From contig JAFGHX010000473.1 in assembly GCA_016929905.1 (NCBI GenBank), positions 1-38,761 on the forward strand: a DNA stretch of 38,761 nucleotides, given 5' to 3'. This DNA is from Kiritimatiellia bacterium. GTDB taxonomy: Bacteria; Verrucomicrobiota; Kiritimatiellia; JAFGHX01. Of this stretch, positions 22,788 to 30,683 are shown piece by piece (positions within the stretch are counted from its first letter, which is position 1; the number at the start of each line of letters is the position of its first letter). The position numbers and the translations under genes were made by a program. The notes beneath the pieces were generated by a model. It did no database searches. It was not told the origin of the DNA and worked only from the letters and a program-made list of their open reading frames with translations.

Positions 22788-24455
22788 ATGAACAGCGATA
22801 CCATCAAGAAAGGACTCGAACGCGCGCCGCACCGAAGCCTGTTGCGGGCGACCGGGCTGACCGATTCGGATTTCGGGAAGCCCTTCATCGGCGTGTGCAA
22901 CTCGTTCACCCAGATCATCCCCGGCCATGTTCATCTCAACGAGGTGGGCGCCTATGTCGGGCGCTACGTCCGCAAGGCCGGCGGCGTGCCGATCGAGTTC
23001 AATACCATCGGCATCTGTGACGGGGTCGCCATGGGGCACATGGGCATGAAATACTCGCTGCCCAGCCGCGAACTCATCGCCGATTCGGTCGAATCCATGG
23101 TCAAGGCCCATTGTTTCGACGCGCTGATCTGCATCCCCAACTGCGACAAGATCGTGCCCGGCATGGTCATGGGCGCGCTGCGCGTCAATATCCCCACCCT
23201 GTTCGTCAGCGGCGGCCCGATGGCGGCCGGGCGCGCGCCCGACGGCACGGCACTGGACCTCATCAGCGTCTTCGAGGCCGTCGGCGCACTCAACACCGGC
23301 AAGATATCGGATGCGGAGCTCGACACCATCGAGCGGCACGCGTGCCCCGGGTGCGGATCCTGCGCCGGCATGTTCACCGCCAACTCGATGAACTGCCTCT
23401 GCGAGGCCATGGGGCTGGCGCTCCCCGGCAACGGCACGATCCTGGCCACCGACGTCAGGCGGAAGGGCCTCTACCGCCAGGCCGCCGCCCGCATCGTGGA
23501 GATGGCCCGCTCGGGCGGACCGACCCCGCGCGAGATTGTCACCGCCGATTCGCTCGACAACGCGTTCGCCGTCGATATGGCCATGGGCGGCAGTACCAAC
23601 ACCATCCTGCACGCGCTGGCCATCGCGCACGAGGCCGGGATTGCCTATGACCTGCACAGAATCAACGAGATATCCAACAGCTGCCCCAACATCTGCAAGG
23701 TGGCGCCCTCTTCCCTCTATCACGTCGAGGACGTGGACCGCGCAGGCGGGGTGCGCGCGATCATCAAGGAGATCAGCAAGATCGAGGGGCTCATCCATAA
23801 GAACGCGCCGACCGTCACGGGCAACACGATCTGGCATAACGTCGCGCGCGCGAAAATCCTGGGCCCCGATGTGATCCGGCCGCTGGACCGCGCCTACTCC
23901 CACGACGGCGGACTCACCATCCTGTGGGGCAACCTCGCGCCGCAGGGCGCGGTCGTCAAGAAAGCCGGCGTCGCCCCCAACATGCTGCAGTTTGAAGGGC
24001 CGGCCGTCATCTTCGACTCGCAGGAGGCCGCCTGCGACGGCATCCTGCAGGGCAAGGTCAAGGCCGGCAACGTGGTCGTCATCCGCTACGAAGGCCCGCG
24101 CGGCGGGCCGGGCATGCAGGAAATGCTGGCGCCCACCTCCTACATCATGGGCCAGGGGCTCGGGGAAAGCGTCGCGCTCATCACCGACGGCCGGTTCTCC
24201 GGCGGTACGCGCGGGGCCTGCATCGGACACGTCTCGCCCGAAGCCGCCGCCGGCGGGCTGATCGGCCTGCTGCGCGATGGGGATATCATCCGGATCGATG
24301 TCCCCTATCACACGCTTGAGGCGGCTGTCTCGGAAGACGAAATCGAACGGCGCCGCGCCGCCATGCCGCCGTTTACCCCCAAAGTGACCACAGGCTACCT
24401 CAAACGCTATACCGCGTTCGTCACCAGCGCGGGGACGGGCGCCGTGCTGCAGTGA
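22788..24455 (+). CDS. ilvD: Dihydroxy-acid dehydratase
   Basis: 555 residues, AAAGGA 6-7 nt before the ATG. Iron-sulfur ligands are visible in CNSFTQ, PNCDKIVPGM and CPGCGSCAGMFTANSMN; the C-terminal GQGLGESVALITDGRFSGG region is diagnostic. It dehydrates dihydroxy-acids in valine, leucine and isoleucine synthesis. Its Fe-S cluster would be sensitive to oxidants in an anaerobe. Its stop overlaps the mtaB start (GTGA), an unusual pairing of amino-acid and tRNA-modification genes. Confidence 0.97.
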   Translation: MNSDTIKKGLERAPHRSLLRATGLTDSDFGKPFIGVCNSFTQIIPGHVHLNEVGAYVGRYVRKAGGVPIEFNTIGICDGVAMGHMGMKYSLPSRELIADSVESMVKAHCFDALICIPNCDKIVPGMVMGALRVNIPTLFVSGGPMAAGRAPDGTALDLISVFEAVGALNTGKISDAELDTIERHACPGCGSCAGMFTANSMNCLCEAMGLALPGNGTILATDVRRKGLYRQAAARIVEMARSGGPTPREIVTADSLDNAFAVDMAMGGSTNTILHALAIAHEAGIAYDLHRINEISNSCPNICKVAPSSLYHVEDVDRAGGVRAIIKEISKIEGLIHKNAPTVTGNTIWHNVARAKILGPDVIRPLDRAYSHDGGLTILWGNLAPQGAVVKKAGVAPNMLQFEGPAVIFDSQEAACDGILQGKVKAGNVVVIRYEGPRGGPGMQEMLAPTSYIMGQGLGESVALITDGRFSGGTRGACIGHVSPEAAAGGLIGLLRDGDIIRIDVPYHTLEAAVSEDEIERRRAAMPPFTPKVTTGYLKRYTAFVTSAGTGAVLQ

Positions 24456-25723
24456 ACGCCGAGGCGACCCCATACGGGGCGGCAGTCTCGTTCAAGACGA
24501 TCGGCTGCCGCCTGAACCAGGCGGAAACGGCGATGCTGCGCGCGCTCCTCGCCGAGGCCGGCTGCCGCATCGTACGCGTCCACCAGCCCTGCGACATCGC
24601 CATCGTGCACGGCTGCGCCGTCACCCGGAACGCCGAGCGCGACACGCTCCGCGCCGTCCGCCAGGCCAGGCGCGCCCACCCCGCCGCCTTCGTCGTCCTC
24701 GCCGGCTGCCCCGTCGAAGCCCTCGCGCCGGACGCATTCGAACGCGCCGGGGCCGACCTGCTCCTGGACCAGAACGCCAAGTTCTCCGTCGTCGCCGAAC
24801 TGCGGCAGCGTGGCGTCCTCCCGCCAACCCGTTGTCCACAACACCCCGTTGCGCCGCTGTTCGAAAACACTCGCGCCCTCCTCAAAGTCCAGGACGGCTG
24901 CGATTTCCGGTGCGCCTACTGCATCGTCCCCGCCGCTCGCGGCCCCGCCCGAAGCCGCCCCCTCGACGCCATCCTCCGCGACGCACGCCGCCTGGCCGAC
25001 CGCGGCCATCGCGAAATCGTGCTCACCGGCGCCAACCTCGGCTGTTACGCACACGGGACCGCCAACCTGCTCGACCTCCTCGCCGCCGTCGAACAGATCC
25101 CCGGCATCGACCGCATACGGCTCAGCTCCATCGAAATCTCCACGGTCGAACGGCCCGTCATCGACTTCATGGCCCGCTCCGCCAAACTCTGCCCCTTCCT
25201 GCACCTGCCCCTGCAGAGCGGCGACGATCAGGTCCTCCGCGCGATGGGCAGACGCTACTCCCCCGCCCAGTACCAAGACGTCGTGCGCTATGCCGTCGAA
25301 AAAATCCCCCTGCTGGGACTCGGAGCCGATATCCTCGTCGGATTTCCTGCGGAAAGCGAAGAGGCGTTTGCCGCCACCTGCCGCCTCGTGCGCGAACTGC
25401 CGTTCAGCAACCTGCACGTCTTCCCCTACAGCACTCGGCCAGGCACCGCCGCCGCACGCCTGCCCGATGCCGTCCAGCCCCGCGAGAAGAAACGCCGCGC
25501 CCAGCTCCTCGTCCGGCTCGGACGCGAGAAACGCGAAACATTCGCTCAACGATTCGTCGGCCGCGAGGTCCGCGTGCTCCTCGAACGCGTGGACGACCAC
25601 GGCTCCGCTGCAGGTTGGACAGGCGAGTATCTGCCCGCCCGCGTCCGCCGTCCGCGAACCAAGCCCGGCGACATCGTCGCGTTCACCCCCTCACGCACGG
25701 ACGGGGATGTGTTGTTGGAGTAA
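24452..25723 (+). CDS. mtaB: MiaB/MtaB-family tRNA methylthiotransferase
   Basis: 423 residues from a GTG overlapping the ilvD stop by 4 nt. The N-terminal UPF0004 domain has its three cluster cysteines (IGCRLNQAE, HGCAVT, AGCPVE). The radical-SAM motif is CDFRCAYC, and LHLPLQSGDDQVLRAMGR is family-typical. A C-terminal TRAM-like segment follows (VGREVRVLLERV). MtaB adds methylthio to t6A37 in tRNAs reading ANN codons; MiaB acts on i6A37. The NQAE motif and HGCAVT fit MtaB better, by recollection of the family. It needs two 4Fe-4S clusters. Confidence 0.9.
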   Translation: MNAEATPYGAAVSFKTIGCRLNQAETAMLRALLAEAGCRIVRVHQPCDIAIVHGCAVTRNAERDTLRAVRQARRAHPAAFVVLAGCPVEALAPDAFERAGADLLLDQNAKFSVVAELRQRGVLPPTRCPQHPVAPLFENTRALLKVQDGCDFRCAYCIVPAARGPARSRPLDAILRDARRLADRGHREIVLTGANLGCYAHGTANLLDLLAAVEQIPGIDRIRLSSIEISTVERPVIDFMARSAKLCPFLHLPLQSGDDQVLRAMGRRYSPAQYQDVVRYAVEKIPLLGLGADILVGFPAESEEAFAATCRLVRELPFSNLHVFPYSTRPGTAAARLPDAVQPREKKRRAQLLVRLGREKRETFAQRFVGREVRVLLERVDDHGSAAGWTGEYLPARVRRPRTKPGDIVAFTPSRTDGDVLLE

Positions 25724-25726
25724 ACC

Positions 25727-25845
25727 CGTCAGAGTTCCGCCTTCAGGCGGAAGCTATCAAGCCGCTTCAGCGGCGAGCCGAAACGCGCGCTCGGCCTCGG
25801 GCTAAAGCCCGGGCCACACTTCCGCGTAAACGCGGGACTCTGACG
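25727..25845. repeat. 119-bp multi-hairpin element closed by a 9-bp stem
   Basis: CGTCAGAGT (25727-25735) pairs with ACTCTGACG (25837-25845). Inside lie TCCGCC-TTCA-GGCGGA (25736-25751), GCCGC-TTCA-GCGGC (25761-25774), GCCGA/TCGGC (25777-25795), CGGGC-TAAA-GCCCG (25798-25811) and CCGCG-TAAA-CGCGG (25822-25835). That gives five hairpins, four with TTCA or TAAA tetraloops, in one closed multibranch fold 3 nt after the mtaB stop. It could end mtaB transcription or be a mobile palindromic repeat. Confidence 0.7.
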
Positions 25846-25861
25846 ACTTTTCTTCCCTCTC

Positions 25862-25890
25862 TTGACACACTCGATCGATTCGCGCATACT
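25862..25890 (+). promoter_or_regulatory. Sigma-70-type promoter of the 25928 gene
   Basis: TTGACA (25862-25867), 17-nt spacer, CATACT (25885-25890); predicted start near 25897, about 30 nt before the ATG. Confidence 0.65.
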
Positions 25891-25927
25891 CCCTTGCACG
25901 CTTTGCCACTATCGCGAGGATCGAACT

Positions 25928-26422
25928 ATGGAGCTCAGCGCGGAGCAAAAGACCAGAATCGCCCAATGGGCAGGAAAAGGCTGCGCCCTGTCCGAAATCC
26001 AAAAAAATCTGTCCGAGGAGTTCGGCCTGGCGATCACCTTCATGGATTTGCGGTTCCTGCTCCTGGACCTGGGAATCGACCTGAAGGAAAAACCAAAGAA
26101 ACCGGCGGAGCCGGCCGACCTCAGCAACGCCCCCTCGGAAGAGGAGCCGGACGCGGACGAGTTCCCGGAGCCGCCCCTGCCCTCGGCCGCCGACGACCTC
26201 GGCGGCGGCTCGGTAACCGTCGGCATCGACACGGTAACCCAGCCGGGTGCGATCGTCAACGGGACCGTCACCTTCAGTGACGGCACAAAGGCACGCTGGG
26301 CGCTCGACCAACTCGGCCGCCTGGCCATCGACGCCGGCCGGCCCGGCTACAGGCCTCCTCCTCAGGACCTCGCCGCCTTCCAAAACCAACTCAGGCACGA
26401 ACTCCAGAAACGCGGGTTCTGA
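25928..26422 (+). CDS. Uncharacterised two-domain protein
   Basis: 164 residues, GAGGAT 7 nt before the ATG and a near-consensus promoter. Residues 1-55 look like a helical, possibly winged-helix domain (IAQWAGKGCALSEIQKNL, ITFMDLRFLLLDLGI). A Pro/Glu/Asp-rich linker (about 56-95) leads to a small beta-type domain (VTVGIDTVTQPGAIVNGTVTF segments, then KARWALDQLGRLAID, RPGYRPP). No signal or membrane segment. I recall similar proteins in PVC genomes but cannot name a family. The strong promoter suggests high expression. Confidence 0.7.
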   Translation: MELSAEQKTRIAQWAGKGCALSEIQKNLSEEFGLAITFMDLRFLLLDLGIDLKEKPKKPAEPADLSNAPSEEEPDADEFPEPPLPSAADDLGGGSVTVGIDTVTQPGAIVNGTVTFSDGTKARWALDQLGRLAIDAGRPGYRPPPQDLAAFQNQLRHELQKRGF

Positions 26423-26634
26423 GTCCGTCCCGAGTCGCGCGTGTCAAGACGGAGCATTGGGGCTGACGCCCGCCATGTTCCCGACCCTGACGCGAGCGCA
26501 GCGAGCCAATGACGCGAAGCCAATGACGCGAAGCCAGTGACGCGAAGCCAATGACAGCCCGCCTTGTCCGCGGCAGCCACGGAGGGCGAAGGCCGAAGAG
26601 CCCCATTCTTCGAGCAGGACGAGAAGAAGCGTTG
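26423..26634. other. Gap between the 25928 gene and the pseudopilin gene
   Basis: 212 bp without a gene. It carries the tandem repeat at 26488-26556 and nothing else I recognise. The two flanking genes converge on it. Confidence 0.4.
26488..26556. repeat. 14-bp tandem repeat related to the zwf upstream repeat
   Basis: TGACGCGAGCGCAGCGAGCC (26488-26507) is nearly the motif of the 67-bp repeat at 7995-8015. It runs into three units of CAATGACGCGAAGC (26507-26548; one A-to-G change) and a partial fourth. Confidence 0.7.
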
Positions 26635-27141
26635 CTACTTCGTCTCCACGATCACGCATACGTCGTCGGCGTCGTACAGGTTGGGCCCGATCCCGTTGGG
26701 CCCAAACGAGCCGACCACCACGAAGTGCTGGCCGCCCAGCTCGTAGTCCGTGTCGAAGAAGTAGTTGTTCCCCCACGGGTCTTTCGGGACGCTCTTCATG
26801 TAAGGACCGTCCCAGTGCCGAAAGGCTGCAGTCGCGGCCACGATCCCCGCCGCCGGCAAGGACAGATCCCACACTTCGTTGCCGCCCGAGGCGTTCACCT
26901 CGTCCGGCGTCTGCGGACCCGGCCAGTAGCCCGTGTCCCAAACGAGTTGCTCAATCGCCCCGGAAAGGACGGTCAGGTCCCGCTGCGCACGAGTCACACG
27001 CGACTGATGCCGCGCTTTCATGAAGGAAGGAATCGCAATGCTGCTCAGCAGCCCGATGATCGCCACCACGATCATGATCTCGACCAGGGTGAAACCCCGG
27101 CGGTAGGCACGGCAGGTCGAATCAGTATGCGGTCGTTTCAC
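26635..27141 (-). CDS. Type II secretion / type IV pilin-like pseudopilin
   Basis: About 168 residues from the GTG at 27141 (GGGGGTG 9 nt upstream); ATG 27183 and GTG 27201 are alternative starts. A basic leader ends in RRG and is followed by FTLVEIMIVVAIIGLLSSIA, the prepilin cleavage site with Glu5 and hydrophobic helix. The C-terminal part has GspG-like features (DTGYWPGPQTP, GPYMKSVPKDPWGNNYFFD). It would be processed by a prepilin peptidase and assemble in a secretion or pilus fibre. No other T2SS gene adjoins it, though an orphan GspF-like domain lies at 29078. Confidence 0.87.
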   Translation of the reverse strand: MKRPHTDSTCRAYRRGFTLVEIMIVVAIIGLLSSIAIPSFMKARHQSRVTRAQRDLTVLSGAIEQLVWDTGYWPGPQTPDEVNASGGNEVWDLSLPAAGIVAATAAFRHWDGPYMKSVPKDPWGNNYFFDTDYELGGQHFVVVGSFGPNGIGPNLYDADDVCVIVETK

Positions 27142-27313
27142 GGCACAGCACCCCCTTTGCAGGGACGACCCGATACGAGCCATCCCCTTCCAAGAGTGCA
27201 CCGAGACCCGGCCAGTCTCGTCTCTAACCTACCGGCAGAGAGTCTAACCGAACTCGGCGCTTGTGTAAAGCCTATTCTGCACATCTCCCGCCTTCCGGCC
27301 ACAACATATTGCG

Positions 27314-28513
27314 TTATTCCGCACGATGGGTATAGCGAAATTGAGGCTCCACCTCGATAACCGTGCGCATCTCCGGAAAGGCAGCCCGGAACGTCGCATC
27401 GATGCCGCGAATCACATCAAGCATTTCCATCTCGTCCAGGCCTCGCGAGGGCACGATATCGAACACGACTTTGCTGCGCGAGGGGACGGACCCGACGACG
27501 CGCAGATCGTGGAACGATTGTACGCGCGGTTCTGCCGAGACAATCTCCTGGATCTTCGCCCGTATGGCCGGGTACCACGGGTGGTCCTTGTTGATCGGAT
27601 CAATGTGCACCACGGCGGTTGCGCCCATGCCCTGCAGGATGGACTCCTCGATCGCTTCCGCCGTCTCGTGGAGTACGCCGGCGCTGACGTGGTCCGGCAC
27701 CTCGACGTGCAGGGAAACCAACATGGTCCGCCCGTACTTGTGGACGGTGATATCATGGACGCCCGAGACGCCTTCGTGCGCGCTCGCCAGCTCATGGATA
27801 CGCCGAAGCGTCTCGCGCTTCGGCGCCTCGCCCAGCAACGGGCCGATGATCTCCTGCGAAATGCCGTAGGCGGAATACGCGATGATCAGCGCCACGCCGA
27901 CCCCCATAATCCCGTCCAGCCGGGGCCAGCCGAAACGGCCCGCGATGAACGCCACGACAACCAACGCGGTGGCCCACACATCACTCCAGTGGTGCATCGC
28001 GTCGGCTTTCAGCGCCTTCGAGTCGATCATGCGGCCCAGCTCAAAGGCAAAGCTGCCCAACCAGTGCTTGACGACTATCGTCAGGCTTATGGCCAGCACC
28101 GCCACCCAACCCGCGGCAACGGCCTTCGGGTCGATAATCCGGCGCACGGATTGCTGCAGGAATTCGGCCGACACCACAAACAGCAGGACCGCCACCACGA
28201 GCGAGGCCACCGCCTCCATTCGCCCGTGCCCGAACGGGTGCTCCCGGTCGGACGGCTTCCTGGCCACCTTGAACCCCACGATGATCACCGCCGAGGTGGC
28301 ACAGTCGGACAGCGTATGCACCGCATCCGCGGTCAGCGCGACGCTCCCGAGCACCAACCCCAGCGCAAACTTCACCGCAAAGAGCACCGCGTTCAACACA
28401 ATGCTGACCCAGCCCTCCAGCAACCCGTAGCCCAGACGCACCTTCAGATCCTCGATCTGATCGTAATCCGGTATCGTCCTGGCCACTACCCAGTGTGTGA
28501 AACGCTTCATCAT
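27314..28513 (-). CDS. Cation diffusion facilitator family transporter
   Basis: 399 residues from tandem ATG codons at 28513; a TTG at 28558 would overlap the upstream gene. Six membrane helices (about 35-240) carry the metal-site motifs DAVHTLSDC and DAMHHWSD (site A D/H-x-x-x-D pattern), and the HPFGHGRMEA loop. The cytoplasmic C-terminal domain is long, with two ferredoxin-like segments (GVHDITVHKYGRTMLVSLHVEVP and a further ALSP-like repeat to 399). It exports zinc, iron, manganese or related ions in exchange for protons; specificity is unclear. Confidence 0.92.
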   Translation of the reverse strand: MMKRFTHWVVARTIPDYDQIEDLKVRLGYGLLEGWVSIVLNAVLFAVKFALGLVLGSVALTADAVHTLSDCATSAVIIVGFKVARKPSDREHPFGHGRMEAVASLVVAVLLFVVSAEFLQQSVRRIIDPKAVAAGWVAVLAISLTIVVKHWLGSFAFELGRMIDSKALKADAMHHWSDVWATALVVVAFIAGRFGWPRLDGIMGVGVALIIAYSAYGISQEIIGPLLGEAPKRETLRRIHELASAHEGVSGVHDITVHKYGRTMLVSLHVEVPDHVSAGVLHETAEAIEESILQGMGATAVVHIDPINKDHPWYPAIRAKIQEIVSAEPRVQSFHDLRVVGSVPSRSKVVFDIVPSRGLDEMEMLDVIRGIDATFRAAFPEMRTVIEVEPQFRYTHRAE

Positions 28514-28529
28514 TCTGATCGTCAGATCG

Positions 28530-29018
28530 TCAACCGCCGTATCGGTCAAAGCAATCAATGACCGTCTTGAGGTCGAGCAGCATGGTACCCCGGTACGCGG
28601 GCCTGACGCGGCCCTTTCGGCCCTTCATCAGCGCGTCCACGACGCAGCGCAGGACCTCCGGCTGGTTGTAATGGCCAACAATGAGCTTCACACTGGACCG
28701 AAAATCCGCATCGGATTCGCCGCCCAGATAATCGAGCATGTCCGCGTTGGCGGCGTCCACCCGGTTCAAGGTCGCCTCATCGACGGGTTCCTCCGGCCCG
28801 CCTGGCGCGCACATCGCCTGCCAAATCACCACGCAGAGATACAAGAGGACTTGCCGTTCATCCTCCTCATAGACGTCCTTGCCCACGGCCAGCACATAGG
28901 CCAGGATGATCGGTTGCTGCTGGCCCATGTCGCGCACAAGGCCCTCCAGTTCCGCCGCCGGCATGCCCGCCAGCCTGCCGGCCACCGCTCCCACTTCTTT
29001 CCCGGAAATCGTGCGCAT
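28530..29018 (-). CDS. Uncharacterised helical protein
   Basis: 162 residues with an ATG at 29018 and no obvious ribosome site. No signal peptide. It is mostly helical: AAELEGLVRDMGQQQP, ILAYVLAVGKDVYEEDERQVLLYLCVVIWQ, and a C-terminal part ending in LLDLKTVIDCFDRY. I do not recognise it. It is 16 nt upstream of the CDF transporter gene on the same strand, so it is probably co-transcribed. It is divergent from the GspF-like gene. Confidence 0.7.
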   Translation of the reverse strand: MRTISGKEVGAVAGRLAGMPAAELEGLVRDMGQQQPIILAYVLAVGKDVYEEDERQVLLYLCVVIWQAMCAPGGPEEPVDEATLNRVDAANADMLDYLGGESDADFRSSVKLIVGHYNQPEVLRCVVDALMKGRKGRVRPAYRGTMLLDLKTVIDCFDRYGG

Positions 29019-29077
29019 GAGCGGCCAGTATACGGTAACCGTTGCGCCATGGAAACAGATATCGCATACTCTCGGCC

Positions 29078-29395
29078 ATGGAACCCTCCGAACGACAGGC
29101 GCGACTGGCGCGATTCTGGAAGAAGTACCTGCGGCTCACGCGCGCCGGGGTCCCGGTTCTGCAGACGCTCGTCGTCATGGGAGAGGAGGAGCGTGATCCG
29201 GACTTCGCGCAGGTGCTGAAGACCCTGCACAAGGAACTGCAGGAAGGGCACCGGCTCAGCGAAGCGCTCGGCCGCTTTCCCGACCGCTTCTCGCTCTCCA
29301 CCATCGAGCTCGTCAGAACCGCGGAGCGGCGCGGCGCCTGGGACGAGATCCTCACCGAACTCTCCGACGGGCTGCTGGAAGGCACCTTCGAATAG
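29078..29395 (+). CDS. Orphan single GspF-like (T2SF) domain, no membrane helix
   Basis: 105 residues from the ATG at 29078. FWKKYLRLTRAGVPVLQTL, EERDPDFAQVLKTLHKELQEG, LSEALGRFPDRFS and ELVRTAERRGAWDEILTEL follow the conserved cytoplasmic domain of GspF/PilC inner-membrane proteins. Normal GspF has two such domains and three membrane helices (about 400 residues); this has one domain and stops before the first helix. It may be a free adaptor or a relic. A palindromic hairpin follows. Confidence 0.75.
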   Translation: MEPSERQARLARFWKKYLRLTRAGVPVLQTLVVMGEEERDPDFAQVLKTLHKELQEGHRLSEALGRFPDRFSLSTIELVRTAERRGAWDEILTELSDGLLEGTFE

Positions 29396-29432
29396 GCTTT
29401 CTTCCCGTGCCGCGCGGGAACGGCCGCTTTCA

Positions 29433-29463
29433 CCGCGAAAAGGCGCGATGCGCCTTTTCGCGG
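29433..29463 (+). terminator. Perfect 14-bp hairpin between convergent genes
   Basis: CCGCGAAAAGGCGC (29433-29446) and GCGCCTTTTCGCGG (29450-29463) with a 3-nt loop, between the stops of the GspF-like and SH3 genes. Its right arm supplies CTTTT, so it can serve as a terminator for both strands. It shares the CTTTTCGCGGGC motif with the gap around 18305. Confidence 0.6.
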
Positions 29464-29484
29464 GCAGAAGAAACGATCGAGTCG

Positions 29485-30372
29485 CTAGCGAGGAATGATT
29501 TGCTCCGGCACGACGACGGGATACCGCCCGCCCTGCACCCAGTACTCGCGCCCGCGAATCAGCAGTTTGCGGCCGAGCAGGTCGTGGAGCTGTTCCTCGT
29601 TGCCCCGCACATAGCAGACCGTCACGATCTGGCTGCGCTCGTAGGTCACCAGCCGATAGCGGCTCGGCCGCTTGATGACGAACCCCGCCTTACGCAGGAC
29701 CCCTTCGTAAGATACGGTATGCCCCTGCCCCTTCAGCGGGACGAGGTCCAGATCGGGTGGCGGCGGCTTGACGGCCGGCACAGACGCGGCGTCCGCCGGC
29801 TTCTTCGGCAGCGTCACGCGCGCCGGCGGCTTCGGCTTGGGCGTTGCCGCCGGTTCCGGCGGTTTCGGCGGCCGAATATACTCCACGTACTCCAACGCGA
29901 CCCACAACGAGGTGTCCGGCGGCGGCGCGATCTTGACCCAATCGGAAAACCGGCCTCTGACCTCGACCTTCTCCCCCTTCGACACGCGGCCCACAACCTT
30001 GTAGTTGATGCCTGGGCCCGCGCGCACATTGACCCGCGCGCTCGTGATCGTGCCGTTGTCCACAAAATCCCCGTAGACGGCGAACTCCACCTCGGGCGGC
30101 GGCACGATTTCGAGCCACGTGTTCGTCACACTCCTGCCAATCAGCACAGCGTCCTGATCGACTTGGCTGACGACTTCCGCCTTCAGGGACGGCGCCGCGC
30201 GCAGATTCACGCTGTCCGCCTTCACTCGGTACCGGTGGACCTGGCCGGCCTCCGCACGCAGCACCAGCCCGATCACGCAGCAGGCCGCGCGCAGAACGAG
30301 CCGGGCAAACGGGGCCCGCGCGCCGCGGTCAACCGCAACGCCTTTGCGCCAGGCTGTGCCCACGCACCTCAA
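29485..30372 (-). CDS. Secreted protein with two bacterial SH3 domains
   Basis: 295 residues from a TTG at 30372, chosen because AGGAGGA lies 5 nt upstream and the next residues form a signal peptide (ARLVLRAACCVIGLVLRAEA). Two SH3b domains follow (about 45-100, VNLRAAPSLKAEVV; about 108-165, VNVRAGPGINYKVVG), then a Pro/Lys-rich linker (about 170-215) and a C-terminal module (YEGVLRKAGFVIKRPSRYRL, LLGRKLLIRGREYWV). SH3b domains often bind cell-wall peptides. Likely periplasmic, in an operon with the small basic protein gene 44 nt upstream. Confidence 0.8.
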   Translation of the reverse strand: MRCVGTAWRKGVAVDRGARAPFARLVLRAACCVIGLVLRAEAGQVHRYRVKADSVNLRAAPSLKAEVVSQVDQDAVLIGRSVTNTWLEIVPPPEVEFAVYGDFVDNGTITSARVNVRAGPGINYKVVGRVSKGEKVEVRGRFSDWVKIAPPPDTSLWVALEYVEYIRPPKPPEPAATPKPKPPARVTLPKKPADAASVPAVKPPPPDLDLVPLKGQGHTVSYEGVLRKAGFVIKRPSRYRLVTYERSQIVTVCYVRGNEEQLHDLLGRKLLIRGREYWVQGGRYPVVVPEQIIPR

Positions 30373-30416
30373 TACAGTCCTCCTGCCGGGAACGGGGCGG
30401 CCCCGCTGCCCGCGCG

Positions 30417-30572
30417 TTACTGCTCCGACTTCGTCTTCGGCAGCCCGTACGCGCGGTCGCCCGCCTTCCACTTCCCGCTCTTCTGGAGCACGTCGATCCG
30501 TTCGAACCGCTTCAAAACATTGCGCCTGGTCACGATCCGATTCGCGGATTTCAGGCTTCTGTGCTGTGTCAT
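30417..30572 (-). CDS. Small basic protein of the Chlamydia-Verrucomicrobia family
   Basis: 51 residues, GGAGGA 9 nt before the ATG. The pattern MTQHRSLKS, RNVLKRFERI, KSGKWKAGDR and GLPKTKSEQ at the C-terminus matches the family I recall as TIGR04137, found across Chlamydiae, Verrucomicrobia and relatives and suspected to be ribosome-associated. It is short, Lys/Arg-rich and cytoplasmic. It is the strongest taxonomic marker in the window. It leads a two-gene operon with the SH3 protein and is divergent from the exonuclease gene. Confidence 0.85.
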   Translation of the reverse strand: MTQHRSLKSANRIVTRRNVLKRFERIDVLQKSGKWKAGDRAYGLPKTKSEQ

Positions 30573-30644
30573 TCTGTTGATTCCTCCACCTGTCTCCGGC
30601 GGAGTATGCCGTAACCCGGCCTCCGCCTCAAGGGAAAAATTGGG

Positions 30645-30674
30645 TGGACACGGACCGGGCACATACCGTATACA
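30645..30674 (+). promoter_or_regulatory. Promoter candidate for the exonuclease gene, possibly leaderless
   Basis: TGGACA (30645-30650), 18-nt spacer, TATACA (30669-30674). Only 9 nt separate the -10 from the ATG at 30684, and there is no ribosome site, so the mRNA may begin at or near the start codon. Confidence 0.4.
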
Positions 30675-30683
30675 CACCTTTCT

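Noticed and set aside
22332..24473. Minus-strand open frame of 713 codons opposite ilvD
   Set aside because: Mirror of the ilvD codon pattern, with no recognisable protein features.
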